A stretch of DNA of 64,000 nt. Origin: Agapetus fuscipes (taxonomy: Eukaryota > Arthropoda > Insecta > Trichoptera > Glossosomatidae). The notes below the pieces were generated by a model, which worked only from the letters and a program-made list of their open reading frames with translations, did not search any database and was not told the origin of the DNA. Shown here in pieces: positions 33,801 through 46,000 of this stretch (the stretch's first letter is position 1; each line of letters begins with the position of its first letter). The position numbers and the translations under genes are program-made. The DNA is taken from NCBI GenBank assembly GCA_951799405.1, contig OX637344.1, forward strand, positions 16,306,001 through 16,370,000. Direction: 5' to 3'.

Positions 33801-34097
33801 GGATATGAATGAATTGAAGGAGGTATGTAAGGATAGGAAAAAATGGAGGCAACTCTGCAGAGGCTCTGGCCACCCCTAGCGGAATGGCGACAGAGTTACA
33901 GTTACAACGATACACAGGCGATTTTGACTGTTTCAGGATATATAAACGAGGGTGGCAAGCTGAACCTAGAGAGATTTGAGAAGTTCCTCCTTGAGCTGTC
34001 CACCGTGGATAGAGACAACTTCCAGGAGGCCTACGCAGACCTCAAGTTCTTCCAGGACAAGACGGGGCGCAGGCCTAATGAGAAGGAGCGCAAGAGT
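27856..34097 (+). CDS. XRN1: XRN1 exons 1-6: nuclease core
   Basis: Exons: 27856-27930, 29173-29399, 29990-30203, 31447-31611, 32213-32495, 33937-34097 (residues 1-375). Metal-binding acids expected for XRN nucleases are all present: Asp35 (LDMNG), Asp86 (AIDGVAPR), Glu176 and Glu178 (TPGEGEHK), Asp206 and Asp208 ([11 protein letters not shown]) and Asp291 (VGNDFIP, human 292). The 5'-phosphate pocket residues Lys93, Gln97, Arg100 and Arg101 lie in [10 protein letters not shown]; His41 is also kept. Numbering matches human/Drosophila exactly through residue 208. Donors: GTAAGA, GTAACT, GTAACT, GTGAGC, GTATTG, GTGAGT. Confidence 0.95.
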
Positions 34098-37000
34098 GTG
34101 AGTATGCTGCAACGCTTATACCAACGTAAACATATTTTTATGATTTTGTTTGGGATTTTTTTAATCAAACTGCAATTTATTTATTTACAATGTTGGTTTT
34201 AAATGTATTGATCAATTTTTGTGGCTCTTGGCTTATTGACTTCACGGGCCAATGTTTCAATCGACTCTGGCCTGCACACAATTGCGGCTCATATTTATAT
34301 ACGCTTATACGGACGTTTCTCGACTGTTCTCGATTTCTATTTAGTGCGTTCCTTAAATGCGTATTTAATGGAAAAAATGCAACAAAGTTGCACATACAAT
34401 GCAACTTTTTATCGCTTTGTGTTGGGGTCATGGTCAGGCTGCGTTTTCAGGTACCTGATGTCGTAGCACAAGCGATATACAACTCAACGCAAGCTGTACA
34501 TATAGGGCAACTTCTTACTGCGTTGCTTACTAAGGGATCGCGTGTGGAGTGTTGAACCTATTTATTTTTGCAGTTATTGTATTAAAAAAGGTAAGTAAAA
34601 AAAAAGTACGGTAAAAAAGAATGCAACTAACAACATCTTGGCACATTGTCCCGAAGATGTGGGTGAGACTGTCAATTAAGCCTTTGATGACCTTATGAGA
34701 GAGCACCATAAGGGACCTGTTGCGCCTCGTTTCCAGGCTTCTAAATCCAGTCTCCCGAAGTAGCTCCTCGTGATGCATGAATTGTGTATAGCTTCCACGC
34801 AGCCTCATGAGGAGATACCTGAGAAACTTTTTGTGGACTTGTTCTATCATATCTATGTACTTGCGCTGGTAGGGCGTCCAAACCTCGATAGTGGATCGTA
34901 TAACGCAGCTAAAGATGTCCACCATATTGTTTGTTTTGTTGATTCCAGTACAACCACGTGCCCAATGATGCAGACACATTTGATGTGGACGTGGAAGAGA
35001 TAAAATCCGGGAATCCCCTTCCCATGTCGGAGTTTAAGAGTGACTTGGACGCTCTGATCGCAGCCACGGATGATATGGTCAGTTTGTAGCATTGAGTGAT
35101 AAATTAGAGGAGCAGAAACTAACTTACTGCATTGATACATACTATCTACCACATTTGTCTCAGTCCTGTCAAACGTTGCAGTTGTGTAGTCATACAAAAA
35201 ATGATTTTACGTGTCAAATTTTATGCTTTCTTGCTTCCTCAATTTTGTGTTTTGACACCCAATTCTAACACATGACATAATGTGTAAAAATAATGCCTTT
35301 TTCCCTTTAAAATTTGTCCATTTTATCTATCACAAGATTTATACTGCATGCATCTATGTTTGGACTGCTTGGGGCATAATACGCACATGGCAATGTTGCC
35401 GCCTTTCTACATAGAAACATTTTTACAATCGCCCGAGTTTTTTTTTTGTACACATGGAAATGCAACTGTGAAGTTCTTTGTTCTCTTCCTTACTAATGAC
35501 CATTTTCGTGATTGTGATGCTGAACATTATTGCAGGCCTTGGATGAAGATCTCGACAAAGAACTAGAGTGCTTTAACATCGATGAAGACATGGACAGCGA
35601 AGGTAAACATTTCATCATCATATTTGTTAGGGTTTGGTGGTTCACACAGTGAAAGTCCATTGTATTTATTTAAAAAAAAATACGCAGTTTTTCTCACTTT
35701 TAAAATTTTATTTCTTGCTCAAATATTTTCACTTTAAGAGGCATCTTCAGGAGCAGTGAAGGATCTTTTCTTCTACATTACACATGCGTACAAACACCAT
35801 GTTTTGCTTCTTCTTCCCAACTGCAATTCCCCTGCAACTCCCCACTCAAATAGCTCGGAGCTCCACACTTGCCAGTAAGTGGTAAGAGTGTGGAAAGCAA
35901 TAATAATATTTTCAAAATTTATACAGCGCCTTTTATGACAGTGTGTCGCTACAAAGGCGCTTGTCCATATGTTGGACGAAGAGGTGAGTCTTGAGATAAG
36001 GCGCATTTGCCATACATTTTACAACAGCATTTAGGAAGGTAAACTTAGACACGCTACGCTACTAATGCTACAAAGCCACACATATAGTGTAAATGCTTGC
36101 CGTGCTGTTCCTGAAGGGTTCGCGTGTGGCGAGTGGAGCCTATATATTTTTACAGGTAAGGGGGCCGGCCTTACGCCAACCACTTCAGTTAAAGTGGGGT
36201 TTTCCCAGCTCCCGAGGGGGCTGGTACTCATTTCTTGTGAAGGCTGAGTAAACCTTGCCGGTATTTTATTTTGAGGTTTGAAATAAACACCGAAACGGGA
36301 AATTGTATCTGACATCCTCGGTGGGATTCAAACCCGAGCTCACGGCATGAAATGCAAGCACTCTACCAACTGAGCTATCGACCGGACTTATATTTGTGTG
36401 TTTTGTTTGTTTTGTATCTTGTAGAGAATGAAGAGAGCCAGTTCCGGTTTGAGTTTTCTCTGCACAAGAGGGACTACTACATGAATAAGCTGGAATTCGC
36501 CAAAGTGACTCCGTAAGTAACCGGCTTCCTCTGCTTTTGCTTTTTCTGCGAAGATTTGCAATCAACATGGCACTTTGCGTTTCGATGATCATGGCTGGTT
36601 TGTAGTCTAGTGTTTAACATTAAGGGCAATCGAAAGGTTGAGGATTTGATTAATAAAAAAAAGATTTCATTTTTAAAGATTCTTTTCACACGGATGAAAA
36701 ATTCATGTGCCTTTACCAAAGACTGGTCATTAATAGCCGATACAACCTTTTTTTTCCAATTGAAAGGGTTAAAACCTTCAAAAGGTTCATGGTGCTGCGC
36801 TCGCAGGCAGAGTGCTACGTGCGTGCCATCCAGTGGGTGCTGCACTTCTACTACCAGGGCTGTGCCAGCTGGTGGGGGGGTGTGCCATCTACGTATGTTG
36901 TAATCCTGGAGCTATGTGTGTTGACAGGGAGGTGCTGCGCTCGCAGGTAGAGTGCTACGTGCGTGCCATCCAGTGGGTGCTGCACTTCTACTACCAGGGC

Positions 37001-40000
37001 TGTGCCAGCTGGTCGGGGGGTGTGCCATCTATGTATGTTGTAATCCTGGAGCTATGTGTGTTGACAGGGAGGTGCTGCGCTCGCAGGCAGAGTGCTACGT
37101 GCGTGCCATCCAGTGGGTGCTGCACTTCTACTACCAGGGCTGTGCCAGCTGATCGGGGGGTGTTCCATTTACGTATGTTGTAATCCTGGAGCTATGTGTG
37201 TTGACATGGAGGTGCTGCGCTCGCAGGCAGAGTGCTACGTGCGTGCCATCCAGTGGGTGCTGCACTTCTACTACCAGGGCTGTGCCAGCTGGTCGGGGGG
37301 TGTTCCATTTACGTATGTTGTAATCCTGGAGCTATGTGTGTTGACAGGGAGGTGCTGCGCTCGCAGGCAGAGTGCTACGTGCGTGCCATCCAGTGGGTGC
37401 TGCACTTCTACTACCAGGGCTGTGCCAGCTGGTCGGGGGGTGTTCCATTTACGTATGTTGTAATCCTGGAGCTATGTGTGTTGACAGGGAGGTGCTGCGC
37501 TCGCAGGCAGAGTGCTACGTGCGTGCCATCCAGTGGGTGCTGCACTTCTACTACCAGGGCTGTGCCAGCTGGTCGGGGGGTGTTCCATTTACGTATGTTG
37601 TAATCCTGGAGCTATGTGTGTTGACAGGGAGGTGCTGCGCTCGCAGGCAGAGTGCTACGTGCGTGCCATCCAGTGGGTGCTGCACTTCTACTACCAGGGC
37701 TGTGCCAGCTGGTCGGGGGGTGTGCCATCTACGTATGTTGTAATCCTGGAGCTATGTGTGTTGACAGGGAGGTGCTGCGCTCGCAGGCAGAGTGCTACGT
37801 GCGTGCCATCCAGTGGGTGCTGAACTACTACTACCAGGGCTGTGCCAGCTGGTCGTGGTTCTATCCCCACCACTACGCTCCCTACATCTCCGACGTGGTC
37901 AACTTCACGGACATGGACCTCAAGTTTGATATGGCGCAGCCTCTCAGACCATTTGAACAGGTATGAAATATTTAAGTCTTACACGGCTACTGGTTGCCAC
38001 TGGAGAGTTGTTTTCTGGGATTTGTTGCCTTGGTCTATCAGAGTTGGCCTGGAAGTCTCATCACCACGGTAATTCTTACATACCGGTCCTCTATATTTTT
38101 TTTGTTCATGTCGAAGAATCACAATCGCGCTAGGTTTCTTTAAGATGCTTCCTCTCTAGGCTCTTAAGCCACCAGCTTGTTTATTTTTGGTTATGTTGTA
38201 ATGTTTCTTGTTACTGATTATGTTGTAATGTTTCTTGTTACTGAATATGTTGTAATGTTTCTTGTTACTGATTATGTTGTAATGTTTCTTGTGCCGGTCG
38301 ATAACTCAGTTGGTAGAGTGCTTGCATTCATGCTGTGAGCTCCGGTTTAAATCCCGCCGAGGGTGTCAGAAATGATTTCCCGTTTCGGTGTTTATTTCAA
38401 ACCCTACAACAAAATACCGGCAAGGTTTACTCGGCCTTCACAAGAAATGAGCACCAGCCCCTTGGGAGCTGGGAAACCCCCACTTCAAATAAAGTGCCCC
38501 TTTACCTGTAAAAATAAATAGGTTCCACTCGCCACATGTGAAACCCTTCGGGGTTAACGCGGCAGTATGTGTACTTAGTTGCGTTTTTTTTTTTTCTTAT
38601 TACTGATTATGTTGTATTACTAAATATGTTGAAATGTTTCTTGTTACTGATTGTGCTGCAATGTTTCCAGCTGCTAGCCGTGCTGCCCGCAGCCAGCAAG
38701 GACCTCTTGCCGACGCCCTTCCACAGCCTGATGACCTCCGACACCTCCCCCATACACGTCTACTACCCCATAGAGTTCGAGACGGACCTCAACGGAAAGA
38801 AAAACGAGTGGGAGGCCATTGTTCTCATTCCGTTCATCGACGAGGTAAACTGCATTTTCTGCTTTTTAAAAGGTCTCTCTCCTTGTTTTATTACAGGCAG
38901 TTTGGCAAAGGAATACGTCATTAAAACACTAAGTTCTCATAAACATAGACTGCAAAGGGGTGAATGATTGAGAAATAAGTGAGAATATTTATTTACCATA
39001 TATTTATGAATATTTATCATATTCAAGCGTACCATCCTTAGCAGTTTCAGATCGTAATCAGTTTTGTGATTGTGTCTGCAGCATTCTTAGTGATCAACGA
39101 CATTGAATGACATAATATCGCACACTTGCGCTGATTGAGTACCTAAAGGTATATATCTACTCAGTGTGAGTGGGCATTCTACATTTAAAAGAACAAAAAG
39201 TGATATTATTGTAAACAGTGCCAAAACTATTGGAACTATATGATAGACAGCTGTCATTAGAGTATTGGAGATCTTATGTTTTTGTATCATGAGTTGTCTT
39301 GTATAAATTCTTTTCAGTGTTTTGTTGATGTCTTTACAAATAAATAAAAAAAAAAGAAACATCAGAACAGACTGTGAGATATAGTACCGATAGAAGAGAC
39401 TGAGCATTCCAACTTTCCTTCTGTGCTGGAGGGAATGTAAGTTGGCTGTGAGAGGAGGGCCATCGATGAGCTTCACTGCTCTTCGTTGGGTATGTAGACG
39501 AAGCTGTAGTGTAAGGACTATTATCTCACCAATAATGGGGATGATAATGAGCTAAAGAGACTCCAGTCTGTATTGAATGCAGCGGCAAGACTGATACAAG
39601 GCGCTTTGAAATTCCGTCATATTATGTCGCACCTGTAGTCCCTTCACTGGCTGAAGATACGTGAAAGGGTCCAGTACAAGATTGGCTTGCTCGTATTCAA
39701 GAGCCTGCGGTATTCAAGACGCTATAAAAATCCTGAATTATTATTATTATTGATATTTTCTGTTTTCAGGGTAACCTGCTGAGCGCCATCAAACCCTGCT
39801 ATGACCTATTGACTCCTGATGAGATCAAGAGGAACACCTTTGGTCCAATGCTCATGTACGACTACACCTCTCAAAATATGGGTGAGTACGACTTTTTATT
39901 TCAAATTTATATCTTGTTTATTAATTAAATTAACAAGTTTCCAATTCACTTTTACAATTTTTTTTCTCTCCAGCACTTTCGCCTACAAGGCATCATCAGG

Positions 40001-43000
40001 ACAATCATTGTAGGCGAAAGTGCTAGACAGAAATAAAATTGTAAAAAGTGAATTGGAACTTTGTTAATTTGATTAATATATGTCTTATATATTAATATAT
40101 TAATAATGTCACCCCTGTTTCAGGGAAGGACGGCAAGAGTTGCAAGGCTTATGTTCATTTGAGATTGGGTTTTTATATTGTAGGTCCACATGCGGCATGT
40201 GTTAGCGCGAAATTATACATATCTGCTTGTGGGAATGCATTTAGTATAAATCTTAAATGATATATATCTTTGCAGCTTAGATTAGATTAGATTAGATACA
40301 ATAGACTTTCACTGTGTAAACCACCAAACCCTTAAAAATATTGTATCTTGTCGTTTGTTTGTCTCGTTCAAGATCAATAATTTGTTGTCGAACCGAGATT
40401 GTCCTCTTGGGAAGTAGAGCACCAGATATCCCTCCGTCTTTGTAGCCACATGGAGGATTCTCCAACTGCCCATCCTTGTTTAGACTTGTAATGAAGTGAC
40501 TTTGGAACTCAGGCAGACGCCAGGCAGTTGGTAGTTTTCAAATCTCCTCAAAAGTCAATTGAGAATCACATCTCAAGAGACCTCTGCGATCTTGGTCGTT
40601 GCTATAGAAAGCGCCCATTATCAAGCGAGACCCAGTTGTTCCAAAGCTCGATGGATCTTTGGTGACCGGTTTTTGGTAAAGATACCTATATGATTTTTGT
40701 AACCTGAAGAGGATGTTTGTCCTTGCAGGCGAGGTCGTGTCTCCAGCCTACTTCCCCAAGATCAGCGAGTGCCATGCTGTGGAGACGCGCGTGTGGAACG
40801 AGGACATCTGCGTGCCTCCAGACAAGGTGGTGCGGGGCCCGCTGCCCAACCCATTATCACACATGTACTTCCCGGGAGTTCCCACCTTCAAGCATCTCCC
40901 CTTCAAGGTCAGTACCTCATGCTGTGGAGACATCATGTGTGGAACGAGGACATCTGCGTGCCTCCAGACAAGGTGGTGCGGGGCCCGCTGCCCAACCCAT
41001 TATCACACATGTACTTCCCGGGAGTTCCCACCTTCAAGCATCTCCCCTTCAAGGTCAGTACCTCATGCTGTGGAGACATCATGTGTGGAACGAGGACATC
41101 TGCGTGCCTCCAGACAAGGTGGTGCGGGGCCCGCTGCCCAACCCATTCTCACACATGTGCACTGTAATTAGGGTAACCTGTTGTGCACCATTAAAAAAAA
41201 AAAAAAGTACTTTTCGGGGTGGCCCACCTTCAAGCATCTCCCCTTCAAGGTCAGTAACTCGTGCACCTTCAAGATTCTCTCATCTATCTGTGTGGTGACA
41301 GCAGTGCCAGTTTAAGGGGGGTCCGCAGTGCCCGCAGCGGACAGGGCCCCAAGGCCCGAGGGGCCCCGCGGGGCCACCGGAGGGGGCCCCGTGCGCACCC
41401 TTTTGGGTAATTTTTTTTACAGTAGGTACTTAGCTCCTCTTGAAAAAAAAAAAAAACATGAGATAATTCTTCACTATAAAAAAAATAGGTAGGTACATAG
41501 GTTGTTCAAGACATCGGGGAACCAATGGGGGCAGCAGAGACATACAAATTCATGTTAAAAAACAACCTAGAAGTTGTTTTTCCGAGTACTGCTGCGGCTT
41601 TAAAAAATTACCAGACAATAATGGTCAGTAACGCAATGGGAGAAAGGGTGTTTTCAAAATTAAAATTGACTAAAAATGACCTCAGGAGTCAGGACTACAA
41701 TTTCCCAGCACAAACTGAATCACCTGTCAGTGATGAACATAAATTACGACACCTTATATAATTTAGATTTTTCGACTATACTAGAAAAACTCGTGACTGC
41801 GAAATTACGAAAAAAAATCTTTTGAACTGTTACGTTGTGCCTAGCTAACTAATGTAGGTTCCTACCTATAATAATGTACCTACCTACTTTTCTAAAAAAT
41901 TGCCATTAAATTGTGTTTAAAAAAATGTCATTACCTACTTATTTGGGGGGAGGGGGGGGGGCCCCAAGAGCAGCGTTGGACCCTACCCAAAATAGCTTAA
42001 AATGCTCCTGGGTGACAGTAAGAAGAAAAGGTATGACCCAGAGAATCTAATCTAACTAACTGAATCTCATTCCAACGATTTCTTCTCATGTACATTTGTT
42101 GTTTTCTGTGTGACTATTTATTGTGTTCTTTTTTTCAGGCTGAGTTTGTAAAGGCCAAAGTGAAGGTGTTTGACTTCCCGTCCCGCAACGACAATGTCAT
42201 CATCCATGTGGAGCAGAAGCCGCAGGAGGCAGCGCTGGAGGAGGTCGCCACACAACTCCTGGGGCACATAGTCTGGGTGGGCTGGCCACATCTCACCAAA
42301 GCCAAGTAGGACAACTTCCCTTCCATGATCTAACTAACAAGGTCCCTTGCAACATAATGCCATCATCCATGTTGAGAAATTTGTAGAGGAGAACAACTTC
42401 TGGGGAACATGGTCTGGCTGGACTGGATCATCAAAACCAAGAAGCATACCTCCTTTTCTATCATATAGCTTCAAGGTCAAGTGAATACTTTCATGTATGA
42501 AAGGGTGTAAGACAGGGTTCCATAATGAACCCATAATTATTCAATACAATTATGGATCATTGTACTTTGAACTTATCCCTGACATCTGTGCTAAAAAATT
42601 CAAAAGTCTGCAAGTGAAATGTGCTAAACCTTTGTGATTTTTGTTCTTGAATAACTAGTTCATGTGACTGTTCACATAGTTTGAAGCGTTGTTAATCAAT
42701 GAAGGTAGGAGATTAATAAAAGTTTAAAAAAAAAATGTACTTGAAAAAGTATTATATACCGAGGGTATTAGATTAAACACAACCGAGAAACCGGTAGTGT
42801 TTAAAAAATAATAAAAACTCATGTGAATTGTAACAGAATATTCTTTTTACCATTTTTAAACCTGCAGTTTATCATTTTATGAAGTAATAAAAAAAGTGAA
42901 ATCACCCTATTGTACATTGAAACTTTCACGGCCGGCTTTTGTTGACATAATCACTTTTTTCAAAAACTAATTCAAAGGCCAGCGTTGTTTCTAGAGCACC

Positions 43001-46000
43001 AGATCCTGTAAGAAGATCACAGCGACTGGCAAAACGCTGATAATGCCCATCGGAGCAATGGGCAAAACTGTCCGGAAAGAATCAACCAGGCCACGGCTAC
43101 ATAGCCCGAAAAAAGTGATGGTTACCGTATTGTTTTGATCCACTGCAATGCCGTGTCGTTGTTTCCTTGCAGGGTGATGTCCATTGCTGACGAGGAGTTC
43201 ATCTTCACCTACACCACAAGCGGCAGCGCTGTCTCCATCCTCAAGGAGGAGATGCACAAGCCCAAGTGGGATCTGCAGAAGCAGTCCATCGAGGCGCAGT
43301 AAGTCTCAACACCGCCAATCTGTCCCATCTCATTTTGCTCATACTGCCTTTAGAGAGCTTTCTTAATTATTTTGTTTATGGAATGAGAAATTAAAATGTG
43401 ACTTATCTATAATCTATAATCTATCTATAATCTAAGTTGCAAGGATATATTCATTCAAAGCTCTCAGATGTATGCCCACAAACAAACACGTGTAGTTCGC
43501 GCTTACAAATGCTGATTGTGTACTTACAAATAAAATCCAAACCTCAAATGAACATAAGCCCTGCAACTCTTGCCGACATTCCCTGAAACAGGGGTGACAT
43601 TGGCAAAGTGAACCATTTTTTACAGTATGGGTGGTCAGCCTCATACCAACCTATAAGTCAAGGAATACAAGTAATAAATAACATTTAAGTATAAGAAAAC
43701 AACAAAACCTTAAAAATAAATCTATACAAAAAAACTAAAAAATGTCTTATGCAAAAAATGTAGCAAGCCAATAAACCAACATTAAAAATCAACATTGCAG
43801 ATTAGCCGCCACTTATTCCTGTCCTTGCATACTTCTTTCATTTCATCCAGAGTCATAACTTTTTTCATACAAGCTCGGTAAGCATACTTATTCTGTCCTT
43901 TAATCCAGCGTTTTTCAACCTGTGGGTCGCGACCCCCTAGGGGGTCGCGGAGCTTCTGTAGGGGGGTCGCGAGAGGTCGAGAAAACTTCAGTTTTTTTAT
44001 ACAACATATAATTTGTGAGACTTAAATAAAAAGTCTATAAGATTTAAAAAAAATATATGAAATTAAAAATATTAAAAAAAGGGTTGGGGGGTCGCGAAAT
44101 ATTTTTTGATGCTAGGGGGGTCGTGTCATGAAAAAGGTTGAAAAACACTGCTTTAATCTATAATCTAAGTCGCAAAGATATATTAACCCTTCGAGCGCCC
44201 CTAGTGGCGAAATCTTGTTACCTCTGTGTGCCAGCCATTTGCAGCAGTAATGCAGCAACACAGGTCATGTGTTTGATATCAAATATCTCGAAAGATATAA
44301 AACTTACCTCATTTTGGATTATTGATTTTAAAAGCTAGTGAAATAATGTTTTTATTGGTATATAATTTACAAAAACAGCATCAGTCGTGTATTTACTACA
44401 AGGCATTATCTCTTATGAATCGGAAAAAAATCATAGTACTTTGGAAAAAGTCCTGTAATATAAAAGCAGTGACTTGAATTTAAGTTTTTCTGGATTTATC
44501 ATATCCTTAGATATATTGTGAACTTGATTACATAATAAAATGATTTTGGCTGATGAAGAAAAATGAAAAAAAACGAGTTTTACTATTGTCATTTTTTGGA
44601 GTATTTTCAAGGCCACATTATTGTCCGCGCACGTGACCTGTACTGGGTGTTTGAGATAGAATATGAGAAAAGTTAAGGCAAGCTATAATTCTTTATAATA
44701 AAAAGTTTGTATATTGTTTATAAGGAATATTCTTTTCCTAATTTATTTTACAAAAATTTTACAAACCATGATGAGTCATCCCATGTCAAGAACCTGTACC
44801 TACCTGCAGCAGGTGTACATTTGGGTTGTCACGTAGGCCAAAAGCTGCGAGAATAATAGCAGGTAGGTGGATGTTTACAACTAGGGGTGCATCTTTGTGT
44901 AAATAAAACCTTCATTTTTTTGTGTACTTGGGAGTGTGTACAGTGTGGATAGGAAATGTTTTACACTTATTAAATTTTTCATTAAATAAAATAAGTCACA
45001 TGCAGTTTTTCAATATTTTTTTCTTTTATTACACACAAAAGTACGTAAAATGACAAATACAAATTTTCGATTATACAAATAATTAATTAAAAAGAAGATA
45101 ATAGGAAAACATAAGGTCAAAACAATGCTTAGAGAAATTAATTATCAATGTAACTGCACTCGATTTTCTTGCTTCAATGAAGCCACAATAAGTATGTTAG
45201 CTAGAATCATGGACCAGATTAGGTAGTTGTTGTATTAAAAATTTGATCACTTTTTCCATCATGGTTAATTTAATATAGCATAACTTATTTTAGCCCCTTT
45301 GAGGTGCAAGTGAAAAAGAAAGGAAAAATAACAAGAACACAATTCAAAAAAAGTCTGAACAGAAATAAAGTACACTTTTAGGTTCTCTAGAGTGCAAGTG
45401 AAAAAAAAAAACAAAAAATTAAAAACAAGAATAAAGAAAGTCTGAACAGACCTAGTACTTACAAAGTTTACACGAAATACACGCCGAAACATAACTTAAT
45501 TTCAGCACGTGTGGAAAAAAGTGAAAAAAAGGAAAAATTATAAGAACACAATTCAAAAAAGTCTGAACAGACCTAAGTCTGTACAAAATCACGCTAAAAT
45601 AAAGCACACTTTTAGGTTCTTTAGAGTGCAAGTGAAAAAAAAATATTAAAGTCTGGACAGACCTAGTACCTACAAAGTTTATACGAAATTCAAGCCGAAA
45701 CATAGCTTAATTTCAACATGTGTGGAAAAAAGTGAAGAAAAAGGAAATATTATAACACACTTCACAAAAAGTCTTAACAGACCTAAGTCTGTACAAAATC
45801 ACGCTAAAATGAAGCACACTTTTAGGTTCTCTAGAGTGCAAGTGAAAAAAAAACATTAAAAATAAGTCTGGACAGACCTAGTATCTACAAAGTTTATACG
45901 AAATTCACGCCGAAACATAGCTTAATTTCAACATGTGTGGAAAAAAGTGAAAAAAAGGAAAAATTATAAGAACACATTTCAAAAAAGTCTGAACAGACCT

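Noticed and set aside
34190..34555. 121-codon plus-strand protein
   Set aside because: Intronic, AT-rich, ends within a SINE tail; no domain.
36812..37966. A series of 123-codon repeated proteins in other frames
   Set aside because: These are shifted-frame readings through the exon 10 array, caused by the 140-bp unit not being a multiple of three.
40713..41298. A 150-190 codon repetitive protein
   Set aside because: Read-through of XRN1 exon 13 and its duplicated copies in other frames.
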